Below, in pieces: positions 40,354 to 51,177 of a stretch of 64,000 nt of DNA (positions within the stretch are counted from its first letter, which is position 1; every line of letters starts with the position of its first letter). The notes beneath the pieces were generated by a model. That model was not told where the DNA came from, did not search any database, and saw nothing but the letters and a program-made list of their open reading frames with translations. The DNA comes from Picochlorum sp. 'celeri' (Eukaryota; Chlorophyta; Trebouxiophyceae): positions 248,001-312,000 of the forward strand of contig JAACMV010000030.1 of the NCBI GenBank assembly GCA_010909725.1, in the 5' to 3' direction. The position numbers and the translations under genes were made by a program.

Positions 40354-43300
40354 TTACCAATATGTGTTTCTAAATACCCATCCCTTTGGATAGTTTCTAA
40401 TAATCATCTTGCGAATCTCATCGTATACAAAGATGAACATGGCGTATGGAACACCGATGAACATGTAGAGGACAAACAATGGGCGGGTTGTCCATACGAT
40501 TCGCAGGAATGGGACATAGGAGATGAGGCAGACAAAGAGAATCATGGTGAGGAAACCAGCATTGAGCACTCTGTTTCGCAATCCTTGGGTGAAGAGAGAT
40601 TCCTTTCTGGTTTTGCAGATGAGGAGATCAGCAGTACGTGCCACCACGACAGCTGCAAAGTATGCTGTTTGACCAGTGTACAAGACACTCTTTTGGGAGT
40701 CGAGGTTGGCAAAGTACTGCACCTGTCCGTTCCACCAGTAGTAGGAGCCCTGTTCACCGTATTCTCCATCGTTGACCAAACCTCTTCCTGCAAAGCCGTA
40801 TTGGTCGGCGTTTGGCAGGTTGCAGTATTGGTCAAACATGTTGGCTTCTGCCCTGGAAAGATACAGGGCGTATGCTGCGTCGCCACCATAGTTGAATGGA
40901 TTGGTGGGGTCGACCACGCCGGCATTCACTCGTCTGACAAATTCATCGTTTGCGGCAATAAAGCGGTCCTTGAGTTGATCTGATAATCCTGCGTACCAGG
41001 AGCATGTGCGTCCGCATGTTGCCTGAATGGCCGTATCCTTGTTTCCAAAAGTGGTATCATCATAGGCAATGCCTCTGAAGCCATACTGGGTGAACTCAAT
41101 GAAGGGATCTGCTGTTCCGTTGAACGGAATAGGGCATCCTTCCTTGCAAAATTTGAATTCATCAGCGGCTTGTCCATACAGAGTAGTCTGTCCTCCAAAC
41201 GTTTCCTGTGGCTCTTCACATCCAAAATGGCAATCTGCTGCCCATAAATTTCCAGAGGCGGCAATTTGGGGCTTGCAGAGCAATGGTCCGGTTTCCCATG
41301 AGATTCCACGGCCAATCATATTGCCCCATTCATATCCGTAATCGTTGAACACACTCATGAATGCGAGGAAACCAGCGCATGTTTGAATCAGCCCAATCTG
41401 GAAGTATGAGAAGGAAATCAATCGCCTGGAGACAAGTCTCTCCACATCTGGGTTTCTGGGAGGCCTATCCATAATATCAGCCTCCTTTGGTTCGTACGCC
41501 AGGGAAATAGCGGGAAGCATATCGCATCCCAAATCGATGGAGAGAATCAAAATGGTGGAGATGGCTGGTGGGAAGCTGAGCACGACAAACAGCAAGAATG
41601 GAATCTGTTCTGGGAATTTGGATGCAAGCGTGTATGCAATGGACTTTTTGAGGTTGTCGAAAATTACTCGACCTTCTTCAACTCCATTGACAATGGATGC
41701 AAAATTATCATCCATGAGAATCATATCTGCTGCTTCCTTGGACACATCCTTTCCAGAAATACCCATGGCAATTCCTGTGTTGGCCTTTTTCAGGGCTGGG
41801 GCATCATTCACACCATCACCTGTGACGGCGACATTCTCTCCGCGGCGCTGGCAGTTTTCAACAATGAGCAACTTGTGAGCTGGAGAGACACGAGCGAAAA
41901 CAATCTGCTCGTGATCAAGAGCCCAGTCCCATTTATTCTGCCGTTCCACTGGATCAGAAATTTCCATCCACTCTCTGATATCGTCTCCCTTTACAACCAG
42001 AGCCTTTCCTGCGTCCCATTTATCCTGATCAATGATACCAACCTGTTTTGCAATAGCAAGAGCTGTGATCGGATGATCTCCAGTGACCATGTACACCTTG
42101 ATACGGGCACGTTTGCATTTTGCCACAGCTTCAGGAACACCCTCTCTTGGTGGATCAATGAGTGACATGAGTCCAACAAATGTAAGGTCATCAGTTGGGA
42201 AATTTGGCTCTGGCTTGTTTGTAAATGCGTAATCCATAGGAAGATCGAGATTCTTCATGGCAAATCCAAGCACACGCTCTCCCATGGCTCCCAGGTTCTC
42301 ATAGGCATCCTGATACTTTTTCCTCCACTCATCAGTCATTGGAACCTCCTCACCATTGATCAAAATCTTGGTACATCTGTTGATGACTCGTTCTGGGGCA
42401 CCCTTGAACACCATGAGAGGATTCTTGGCAGATGGATCCTCTGGCTTGTGGATGGAAAGCTGCCACTTGTTTGTTGAGTTGAACTTGATCTCATGCAACT
42501 TGGGGTTGGCAGCATGATACTCTGATACATCGCGTATCAACTGAACACACTTGATCAACGCACTCTCAGACGCATCTCCAGTGCACGTAAGTCCCAACAA
42601 GTTGAAATCAGGAGACTGAACTTCCTCAGCGAGATTCAATGCCGGTTTATCCTCATCATCAGCATCTGTCAAAACAAATCGGGAGTTGTTACACAGGGTT
42701 GCAACCCTCTGCAACGCCTGCCACGTTGGTGCATTTGTATCATACTTTGGTCCTTTGATAACACCTGGCCTCATGGCTGCCTTCAACTGTGGAAGATTTC
42801 TTGCTGCAGGAACCGTCACCAATTGCCCATCATACCATGCATGCTGAACAGTCATTCTATTCTGCGTCAATGTACCAGTCTTATCCGATGCAATAACTGT
42901 GGTTGATCCAAGGTTTTCAACACTTGGCATGCCCTTGACCAACACATTCTTGGCATACATGTGCTTGGCAGACAATGCCAAGGACACAGTCAGCGTGACA
43001 AGCAAACCTTCTGGCACTGTACCAACAATAATACCAATAGCAAACACAATCATTTCGATTGCTGATGCTCCAGCCACAAAGATACCGATCAAAATAAAGG
43101 TAATACCGATCAAAATAGCAATCACTGAGATAATCTTGATGAAAATATCCACCTCAATCTGGAACTGTGTTGCCTCGTCATTACCAGACTCTGCTGCCAG
43201 ACCAGCAATCTGTCCCATCACAGTTTTATCACCTGTTCCAATGACAATACCACGTCCTGATCCACCAACAACAATAGTGGTATAGAACATGAGATTCTGT

Positions 43301-44161
43301 GCTTCCAAAGGAACCGTGACTGGTTTACCATTGGGTCCAATCTGCAAATCAGGCTCTCTCTCCTGAGGCTCAGCCTCACCGGTCAATGAAGAATTATCCA
43401 CTTTGATATCGTTTGCAATGACAACACGCATATCAGCTGGAACCTGATCTCCATCTCCAAACTCAACCACATCTCCAGGGACCAGTTCCTCTGCCTCAAT
43501 AATACTAATGTTGCCATCACGCAACACCTTGCACTTCTTGGGCACCAGCTTTTTGAACCCTTCCATCACAGAATCTGCCTTTGCTTCCGTCAAGTACGAG
43601 AATGTGGCAGAGATGAACACCACAAGAAACAAGACAACACCCAAGTACAGATTTGTAGGATCTGATTGATCAATTCCATAGGCAACAAAACACAACACGC
43701 CACCAAACAGCAGCAGAATCATAAACACATTCGCATACTGCTCCAAATACTTGACCCACCAAGGAATCACCACGGGAGGTGTCAACCGATTCCAACCATA
43801 CTTTTCCCTGTTCTGCAACACTTGAGCAGAACTCAAACCATTCTCAGGAGTCGACCCATAGTACTCATACACCTTCTCCGCTGGCCATGTATGCTCTGTA
43901 AAACCAATTTCCTGTCGAAGCTTTTCCGCTCGAGATGTATCCTTGGAAGACCTGCAATACCATGACACACAATCGTTTGAGGGTAGGGCAACACCACACA
44001 TGGTCGTCTTAGGGTATTCCAGCAATACAACCCTAGGCGTCCAAGCACCAAACATTCGCGTACTTTTTCCTAGACAGCGCATTTTTCAGCTTTTTTGACA
44101 AAGATTTTGCCACCTTTTGCTCCTCTGGGACATCTGTCCCGCCATTCTGCCCTTCACTCAT
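40354..44161 (-). CDS. Na+/K+-type P-type ATPase (P2C) with a long M7-M8 loop
   Basis: Exon 1 is 44161-44064, exon 2 is 43951-40354, separated by a 112-bp GT-AG intron; 1231 residues. The N-terminus is cytosolic and Lys-rich. Core motifs are TGEAEPQ, the phosphorylation site SDKTGTLTQNRMTV, KGAPERV, MVTGDHPITA, TGDGVNDAPALKKA and the transport motif VPEGLL in M4. The end, KGWVFRNTYW, corresponds to the terminal Tyr-Tyr region of animal Na,K-ATPase alpha. The protein is about 200 residues longer than the animal alpha subunit because of an insert of about 200 residues, with about ten Cys, between M7 and M8, the external loop that contacts the beta subunit in animals. Similar enlarged loops are known in algal Na+-ATPases such as that of Heterosigma. 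It probably exports Na+ at the plasma membrane. Confidence 0.94.
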
Positions 44162-44902
44162 AACCTCGTAGAAACCCTGCCGTTCACCCTCGACACAAAG
44201 AGCCTCCAATCAACACCAAACCAACTGCATTGATGACACATAGACACTCGTGTGAATTTATATTGCAATACAGACATTCTCTACCCATCATCGCAGCCAT
44301 TCCTTCGACCATGACTGGAAGTCATGGGTCCTCCATGTATGCTTGTAGCCCTTATTCACCGCTTGATGACCACGATGAGGGCAATACAGCATGTGATATT
44401 TACAACACTAGGCAGACAACGCACATGCAATCCAATTGATCGCCGTACTACTCTAGGGAAATCGAGGTACACAAATGTCGATTCACGTCGACCAAATAGG
44501 GTACTCCGTGCCGAATACTTTCCCTATTCTGATACACGAGACCTAGAATAATAGTACAAAAACGTGTTTATTCTGAATCAAACAGCAACGACAAGAGTCC
44601 ATGTGACCCCAATCATGGGTTTTGTTCCTTCTGACTGAAAAATATTCCCCATATTCCCTTTTGTATCGGTCAATGGTCATCTACAATGGGAACAGGCTGT
44701 TTCAGAAAGATTCCTTACGAACAGGGCGCCTTCTCCTCCATCGTTCCAGCCTGATGCAGGCTGCATCGCATCATGTTGTTTAGTTCTCTCCTCAATGCAG
44801 TACTTTCTTTTTTTTAATAATTATTCATACACATGCATGCATGCATTGATTCATCATAGATGTATGTATACTACTACTACGAATGCCTGACGGTACACAG
44901 AC
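44162..44902. other. Intergenic region
   Basis: About 740 bp between the divergent Na+-ATPase and RPC8 genes. Short ORFs here have no coding character. No repeat or RNA gene is recognised. It presumably holds both promoters. Confidence 0.5.
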
Positions 44903-45472
44903 ATGTTTGTGCTGAAAACATTGCAGACAAATGTCTGCCTGGACCCATCCATGCTGGGGCAGGAGACGATAGATGCCGTGGAATCCATCCTAAAGAAGAG
45001 ATATACTGATAGGGTGATGCAGCAGGTGGGGTTGGTGGTGCATGTGTATGATGTGTTGCATATAGGGGAGGGGTCTGTGTATCACTCCAGGGGCAATGTG
45101 TATCACGATGTTGAATTCCGAGCCATCGTGTTTTGTCCGTTTCAATCCGAGCTGTTGATTGGTAGAATTACTCAGATGAATGAGAGTGGGATACATGTGA
45201 GTCTAGGGTTCTTTGATGATGTGTTTGTTCCGCCAGAATTGTTGCAACAGCCAGCTGTGTGGAACGGTGCAGAGCAGGCGTGGTGTTGGAAAATGGACGA
45301 GGACAGTGATCCGTTGTATTATGCTATCGGGGGAAAGATTAGGTTTAAAGTGCACGCTGTCAAGTTTATATCGAGTGATGAGGCGGGCAAGGAGGGTGTG
45401 CCGTTGTGTAGTGTGATTGGGCGGTCTGATGGGACTGGGTTGGGCATGTTGGCGTGGGAGTGGGGTGAATAG
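44903..45472 (+). CDS. RPC8: RNA polymerase III subunit RPC8 (Rpc25)
   Basis: A 189-residue Rpb7-like protein. The N-terminal half has the pattern MFVLKTLQTNVCLDPSMLG, VGLVVHVYDVLHIGEG and FRAIVFCPFQSELLIGRI. The OB-fold half follows with INESGIHVSLGFFDDVFVPPELLQQP, the sequence that separates RPC8 from RPB7 and RPA43. The product belongs to the Rpc25-Rpc17 stalk of RNA polymerase III, which transcribes tRNA and 5S genes in the nucleus. There is no intron. It is convergent with EMC3, 60 bp apart. Confidence 0.93.
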   Translation: MFVLKTLQTNVCLDPSMLGQETIDAVESILKKRYTDRVMQQVGLVVHVYDVLHIGEGSVYHSRGNVYHDVEFRAIVFCPFQSELLIGRITQMNESGIHVSLGFFDDVFVPPELLQQPAVWNGAEQAWCWKMDEDSDPLYYAIGGKIRFKVHAVKFISSDEAGKEGVPLCSVIGRSDGTGLGMLAWEWGE

Positions 45473-45532
45473 CAAGACACAAAGGCCATCCGTCTCATGA
45501 TATATATAGTATGTATATAGAATAATAATAAA

Positions 45533-46378
45533 TTATGTTTTTCGTAACACGTTGGCGGCTCTCTTCTCCGCATGTTCCATATTCCATCGATGCTGGAGCA
45601 AATCCATTACTTTGGCTTCATCAGCAAACTGCTTTTTCGGATCGGCTGCAGCCGGGTTCATCATCATTCCCTTTTGCTGCATCTGTGCTGCCATAGCAGC
45701 ATCGTTGACGACGTCTTTGAAGAACAAGGTGAGAATACCTCGTGATCCAAAGAGAAGCAGCATGTAGTATGACAAAGAGGAGAGGTAGGTCACATCTAAT
45801 GAGGGGAGATCTATTCCAGACTGCAGCATGCCACGAAACTTTGGCGAGAGGGAAAAGGGGAGTTTTCCTAATATAAATCCTCTAAAGAAATAGTTCACAA
45901 AGGCTCCCAATGCCAGCTGTGGACCTAAACCTCCCAATTGTTGCTTCATCATCCCGCTCATCATATCAGGGTTGGTCATCATCATCTCTGCCATATCCTT
46001 CTTCTCAATCTCCTCGTGCAACACCCCATGCTCTTTATCTGTAAAGTATTGAATCCTCTGTTGGAATCCTAGAGGCGTGATCATGCATGATGATGCCTTC
46101 ATCGTCTGACATCGTCCTATAATGGCCTTTTGCCTGGCCTCTTTGGCTGCCTCTTCTGATGTCTTTTGAGAAGAAGGGCTCTTACTTTGAGACCCACCAC
46201 CCAGAAACTGCGCCATAAATCATCGTTAAGAATGTATAGAGGAGTACTACGACTGATATGCACGTACCACGGAGGCAAACTGGCGTAATAAGAGAAGCAG
46301 AAATACAGACACTGTGAGAGGGAGTAACACCCAATTTCTGACCTCGCGGTCGATGACTAGATCATGATCTGATGTCAT
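45533..46378 (-). CDS. EMC3: ER membrane protein complex subunit 3
   Basis: Exon 1 (46378-46268) and exon 2 (46207-45533), with a 60-bp GT-AG intron, give 261 residues, the same length as human EMC3. Exon 1 carries the first membrane helix (NWVLLPLTVSVFLLLLLRQF) and exon 2 the cytosolic helical region (MTNPDMMSGMMKQQLGGLGPQLALGAFVNYFFRGFILGKLPFSL) and two more helices. It is a member of the Oxa1/YidC/Get1 superfamily and inserts tail-anchored and multi-pass proteins into the ER. The Met-rich stretch is typical of the family. Confidence 0.95.
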
Positions 46379-46501
46379 GGCGATTGTTGTCTTTTTTAGT
46401 CGTAATTCAGTATTAAATATTGTGATGTGGTGACAACGAGGAGGAGGAATCTCTTGTGTGAAGACACGAATGACATTCATGGCGATATAGCCATCGATCA
46501 A

Positions 46502-46762
46502 ATGGATGCTTGGACCGATGTTTTTGAACCAGTCAAGAGGTATGCTCCCATGGTCGATGTGGAAACACAGAATGCGGTACGGGAGGCCTGATTGGGCGTT
46601 ATATTTGCAAAACTATATATTAAAAATTACATTTGGTAGTATTGCAGGTATCTGAGAGGCCATCGTAGCAGATCGTTGGCATCTCAGAAGGAACATTTCG
46701 CTGTGATTGTGATCGACGAATGCGCTCCTGATACGGCTCTATCGGACTGCGAAGGATTGTAG
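46502..46762 (+). CDS. Putative spliced 50-residue protein, unknown
   Basis: An exon at 46502-46539 joins over a 108-bp GT-AG intron (46540-46647) to an exon at 46648-46762. The product is 50 residues, starting MDAWTDVFEPVKRYLRG and ending with an acidic tail. The spliced frame stays open with good splice signals (AG/GTATGC and TTGCAG), while the unspliced frame stops soon. It begins 123 bp from the EMC3 start on the opposite strand and ends 27 bp before the FAT start. The product is too short to recognise. It could be a real microprotein or a leader ORF in the FAT transcript. Confidence 0.35.
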
Positions 46763-46789
46763 ATTTACATTATTATTTTATTTAGACTC

Positions 46790-47848
46790 ATGGCCACCGT
46801 ATCAAGTCACATGGCGTGTCGATGCATGGGGAATAGAGTAGAGGTTAATCACTTGTTGCAACGAGGCAGCTCGAGGCGGAATGGAATGTTTTCTTTACAT
46901 AGGAAGGACCGACAGCATGGGTACAGGTGCCATGTGGCCGTGGCGGAGGGGTCTACAGGGGAAACATCGCGGTTGGAATGCTACAGTGAGGTGTGGAGGG
47001 CTCCAAAGCCGAGTCGGATGATTGCTGATGGGAGGGCATTTGAAGAAGAGCATCGAGTGCGTGGGTATGAAGTTGGGCCGAATCGTAGGACAACGATGAT
47101 TACGATTGCGAATTTATTGCAAGAGGTGGCGTCGAATCACGTCGTGTCAATGTGGGGCAGGAGTGATGAAGGGTTTGCGACTGACCCAGAGATGGCAAAG
47201 GAGGGATTGATTTTTGTGATGACTCGCATGCAGATACAGATGGATTCGTATCCGGCGTGGGGGGATGTTGTTCATTTTGAGACGTGGTTCAAGGAATCTG
47301 GGAGGATGAGGGCGCAGCGAGATTGGGTGGTGAGGAATTCTGAGGGGGTTGAGATTGGACGGGCGACGAGCACATGGGTCACGATTAGTATGAAGACGAG
47401 ACGGTTGGTGAGACTTCCGGATCGAATTAGAGAGCGCTTCTCACGGTTTCAGTTACCCGATGGGGAGGATGCACTGTCGGAGGACAGATCCAGGCTCAAA
47501 CTCCCTGATTTGGTGTCTGATGAGGAGGTGAACGTGCTGCCTCAGATTGCTCGCATGTCTGATATGGATATGAACGGGCATATCAATAATGTCACGTACA
47601 TTGGGTGGGTATTGGAGACTGTCCCTGAAGAGTTGCAGAATGAAAGGCAGTTGTATCAGGTTGAGATTGATTACAAGAATGAATGTACCAGTGGTGACGT
47701 TGTCCATCCTCTTGCAGAGGAAAGTGACACCCCGGATGTCTTCAGAGATGTGGATACTGTGACATATGTTCACAGCTTGACACGACATACTGATGCTGGC
47801 TCCAAACCAACAGAGTTGGTACGAGCAAGAACCATGTGGAGAGTGTGA
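46790..47848 (+). CDS. FAT: Plastid acyl-ACP thioesterase (FAT)
   Basis: A 352-residue protein without introns. Residues 1-55 are Arg/Ser-rich and lack acids, as in a transit peptide. Two hot-dog domains follow. The first has RGYEVGPNRRTTMITIANLLQEVASNH. The second contains MSDMDMNGHINNVTYIGWVLE, giving the catalytic Asn and His, and the conserved Cys of KNECTSGD. The enzyme releases free fatty acids from acyl-ACP in the plastid stroma and ends chain elongation there. FatA or FatB type cannot be settled by eye. It is convergent with the Toc159 gene, 51 bp apart. Confidence 0.93.
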   Translation: MATVSSHMACRCMGNRVEVNHLLQRGSSRRNGMFSLHRKDRQHGYRCHVAVAEGSTGETSRLECYSEVWRAPKPSRMIADGRAFEEEHRVRGYEVGPNRRTTMITIANLLQEVASNHVVSMWGRSDEGFATDPEMAKEGLIFVMTRMQIQMDSYPAWGDVVHFETWFKESGRMRAQRDWVVRNSEGVEIGRATSTWVTISMKTRRLVRLPDRIRERFSRFQLPDGEDALSEDRSRLKLPDLVSDEEVNVLPQIARMSDMDMNGHINNVTYIGWVLETVPEELQNERQLYQVEIDYKNECTSGDVVHPLAEESDTPDVFRDVDTVTYVHSLTRHTDAGSKPTELVRARTMWRV

Positions 47849-47899
47849 TTTCACATTTTGTTTCTTTCTTTCATGTTTCATAATTGTTTATAAAAGAAA

Positions 47900-50233
47900 T
47901 TAAAAATCATTCTCACCAGACATGATGCCATCCCAAAGTGCCTTGACGACTGGAATAATCATGGCCAGTGCGAGCTGTGGATAATCATGAGAGTTGATGC
48001 GGGTAGCGATGGTTCCATTGCCCTTATTGTTGTAGCTACTATTCGCCGAGACGATTGTATCGCTCTTTCCTCCTCTTCCAGAGAGCTTTGGAAGTCTGAA
48101 CTCTGTAGCAATGTTGCCGCCAATGGTTGTGTCTCGCTTTTGGAACACCGCAGACCCACCAATGAGGAGGCGGGTGCTTGGGTCACCATCAGGGCGCAAG
48201 CGCAAGTCTGCTGCAGCGGCTGTGCCATGATCCATCATACCCGCAGCTTTGCAATACACTCTTCCAATCGAGGTTCTCAATTTGGCATTTGGGGTGATTT
48301 TGATACGGTCATCTATCTTCATCCCGTATGCTATTGTGCTATTCTTGAATGGATGAGAGTAATCCTCTCCCAGCTTGCTCACAATCATTCCGGCAGTGAG
48401 TTTGTTTCTTTTACCCGTCTTCAATCTCGTTTCCGCTCTGCTGGTATACAGCACATCCCTGCCAATTGTCTGACCATTGATCTCCATGGTACTTGCCCAC
48501 CCAGATGTGTGGAAGTACGACCCTTCTACCTGGGACTGGCATGCAAACTGGTCCTTATCTTTAGTCAATTGACAATATGCCAAGCATGGGACACCCCCAA
48601 GGTATTGACCACGTGGTCTCAAAACTCCCTGCTTTTCAATGTGAATGGTATCCACGCCATCCTGATGATCAATCCCTCCTTCCCCAACAATAGGCCTCAC
48701 AAGCACTGATGTCGGGTCTTCCAACACATTAAAGTGATGGGAAGATACATCAGAATCAAATGATGGACCAAGCTGTGGTGGTGGAGCCAAAATTGGCACT
48801 GCAGCTTCCCCTGATCGTGCCTCCTCTGCCTTTTGCTTGAGGAAAATCCTCTTTTTCCTCAATGCAGCAGCCTTCTCATCGCCACTCATACGATTGATTT
48901 CATCCTGCATTGGGATCTCACGCTCATCCTCTGGTGCCTTGCGAGGTCCCCGGAAATCCACCAGTCGGGACAAGAGCCATCCAATCGGTGGCATTTTCAT
49001 CCCAGCATAGGGATTCATCATCGCCTTTTTCTTCTTCTTTCCAACATCTCCAGGCTTGAGAGCTGTATTTGCCTCATTTAACACCATTGTTGTCAAACAC
49101 AGCATCAACAACTGACGCCTCCATGGTGTCCCATTAGGAAGGACAGGTTCCCCATCTTCAGTCTTGGGGCAGTTTGGTGAGTTTTCTACAGGGCAAGATG
49201 GATTGATCAAGCGCTGATCACCAGTCACAAGTCGAATTACCTGCTGCACTTGATTGCTTCTCTGCGTCTCATACGATTCTTGAGGAATTGGCTGCCCATT
49301 TGCACCATCAGGTGGTGGAGACCCTCCATGCGTTAATGTCAACATTGTCGAGAACCAAATATCAGGACCAAACACGTCAGAAATAGACCGCATCACAGCC
49401 ACATCAGCTTGATCTCGGCGAGTCACATCCATACGATCCATGTACAGCACAGCATGAGGCTTGTGCTTCTGGAATGCCCTCTTGGCCGCATGCAAAATCT
49501 TCAAGTTATCTGCCTGACAAGAAGGTCCAGGATTCAACCCTGGGGTGTCGATAAAAGTCACTCCAATACCATTCACTTCTCCTCTCAAAATCTGAACGCT
49601 GTCAGTTGGGTGATACCCAGATAAAGGCTCGATACCCAACAAGTTATGGAGGGTCGCCGTCTTTCCCACACCAGCCATACCAAGCACCAACACCTTGCAC
49701 GAAAAATCCAAAGGCTCCCCCAAAACTTCCAATCTCTCAGCTTCAGCCTGCGCCCTTCCCTCCACATCGCCTTGCTGCTGCTGAGACTCCAGATGAATCT
49801 TCTCTGCCATCCCCAATCTGAACATGACCTGTTGAATCATGGTACTCCTGGTCGGATACCGCAACCTCAACGCGGCCCTATAAATATCCGTCCTGAAACC
49901 TTGCACCTGTTTCCTAATCTTGGCCACCTTGGGAGACTCCTCCACCGCTCCTTCTTGCTGCTGCTGAGTGTTCTGTGGAACAGCTGCAGTCACAGCCGCA
50001 TTCCTCGTCTGCGATGCAGGCCTTGGCCTGGGTGGAAGCTTTGGAAGACCACTACCAGTGGTATTTCTCGCATCCTCAGGGGCATCGTTCACATTCCCCT
50101 CGGGAGCATCCCCATACTCGTAATCGTCCTCCGTGCGGACTCCTTCTTCGTCACCAGACATCGGATCAGACAGATACACCTCACTACAGCATATAATATC
50201 GTTATAATCATATCCATCCAGTCGAATCAGCAT
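47900..50233 (-). CDS. TOC159: Toc159-type plastid outer-envelope import GTPase
   Basis: The ORF spans 777 residues from the ATG at 50233; an ATG at 50161 (MSGDEEGVRTEDDYEYGD) would give 753 and starts right at the acidic A-domain. The acidic N-terminal region is short (about 100 residues). The AIG1/Toc GTPase domain follows with P-loop GMAGVGKTATLHNLLG, IDTPGLNPG and YMDRMDVTRRD. The C-terminal part (from about residue 430) is an M-domain-like, beta-rich membrane region with repeating aromatic and Ser/Thr patterns (MEINGQTIGRDVLYTSRAETRL...). Toc159 recognises transit peptides in the outer plastid membrane. The short A-domain is a difference from land-plant Toc159. This gene is a strong indicator of a primary plastid. 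Confidence 0.92.
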   Translation of the reverse strand: MLIRLDGYDYNDIICCSEVYLSDPMSGDEEGVRTEDDYEYGDAPEGNVNDAPEDARNTTGSGLPKLPPRPRPASQTRNAAVTAAVPQNTQQQQEGAVEESPKVAKIRKQVQGFRTDIYRAALRLRYPTRSTMIQQVMFRLGMAEKIHLESQQQQGDVEGRAQAEAERLEVLGEPLDFSCKVLVLGMAGVGKTATLHNLLGIEPLSGYHPTDSVQILRGEVNGIGVTFIDTPGLNPGPSCQADNLKILHAAKRAFQKHKPHAVLYMDRMDVTRRDQADVAVMRSISDVFGPDIWFSTMLTLTHGGSPPPDGANGQPIPQESYETQRSNQVQQVIRLVTGDQRLINPSCPVENSPNCPKTEDGEPVLPNGTPWRRQLLMLCLTTMVLNEANTALKPGDVGKKKKKAMMNPYAGMKMPPIGWLLSRLVDFRGPRKAPEDEREIPMQDEINRMSGDEKAAALRKKRIFLKQKAEEARSGEAAVPILAPPPQLGPSFDSDVSSHHFNVLEDPTSVLVRPIVGEGGIDHQDGVDTIHIEKQGVLRPRGQYLGGVPCLAYCQLTKDKDQFACQSQVEGSYFHTSGWASTMEINGQTIGRDVLYTSRAETRLKTGKRNKLTAGMIVSKLGEDYSHPFKNSTIAYGMKIDDRIKITPNAKLRTSIGRVYCKAAGMMDHGTAAAADLRLRPDGDPSTRLLIGGSAVFQKRDTTIGGNIATEFRLPKLSGRGGKSDTIVSANSSYNNKGNGTIATRINSHDYPQLALAMIIPVVKALWDGIMSGENDF

Positions 50234-51177
50234 CGCATACTGCAGTGGCGATTTTCACTGGCAGCAGCCAGTGTCGTCGTCTTCATCACTGAATATCCAC
50301 GTACCTACTGCTATTACTCAATGAATCACTCATGTAAATACACTAGAATATTGAATCAGTTTTGGTATGGACAGAGCAGCGCATTGTCGCTGGTTTGGAG
50401 GCGATTGCCGATACGGAGAGAGATTGCCCAGCTCGCTGGGATCTCCTCTTGAGGGATCTCTTATAAGAGTAAGAGAGAAGAAGAGCTGGTGTTGTTACAT
50501 GGTCCTGCTGATACATCGTCACGGTAATGATCAATTCGTGAAGCTTCTTCTTTTGAAAGACAATGCTCATACTTGATGTTTATATGCGATGATTGTACGA
50601 TACATGGGGTATCGTGGGATCTGTCTGATATTAATGGTACTACATGTTGGATTGAGTCTAGAGGGTCTCTATGCAGTGACGTTGGGAGTATGACGCACCT
50701 GGGAGTGCATACATGATCGTGCCGTAGGATGTTCATTCGTATCTCGACACTGACTTGCTGTTTTTGATGGCTCAGAGAATCGCTCGGGTGTGAATCCTGT
50801 GTGGAGTCACCGAGTGTAATATACCAAATATCCGACTCGTGATTGCCGAAAAACTGCCGCCTTTTCTTCGATGAATTTGATTTTAATAGATGATGGAGAA
50901 TTGGAGGAATATTTGCCTCAAGTCAGCGAAACTGTGGAGGCTTTATGCGCATGCAAATTTGAACGCACAGTACGTTACATGCAATGGCGTGTACGTAATC
51001 GCAAGGAGCTGCTCTGCAGCGTGATAAAGACACATATACGAGATGGAAAGCTGAGTTTGCATCCTGTGTCGATCAAAAATATAAGATACAAGGATATACA
51101 TTACCATTGTAGTGACGTGTGCTGTCCATTAATACAATACTGTACATGTATGCGCGCGCGTCTACTCACAGAAAACT
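50234..51177. other. Intergenic region, one doubtful ORF
   Basis: About 940 bp. An ATG-initiated frame at 50871-51287 encodes MNLILIDDGELEEYLP and then basic sequence, but it lacks any recognised domain, overlaps the next gene's start region and is not supported by splice signals. Nothing else is seen. Confidence 0.4.

Noticed and set aside
44230..44439. 69-residue ORF in the Na+-ATPase/RPC8 spacer
   Set aside because: No domain, no start context, and composition like the surrounding spacer.
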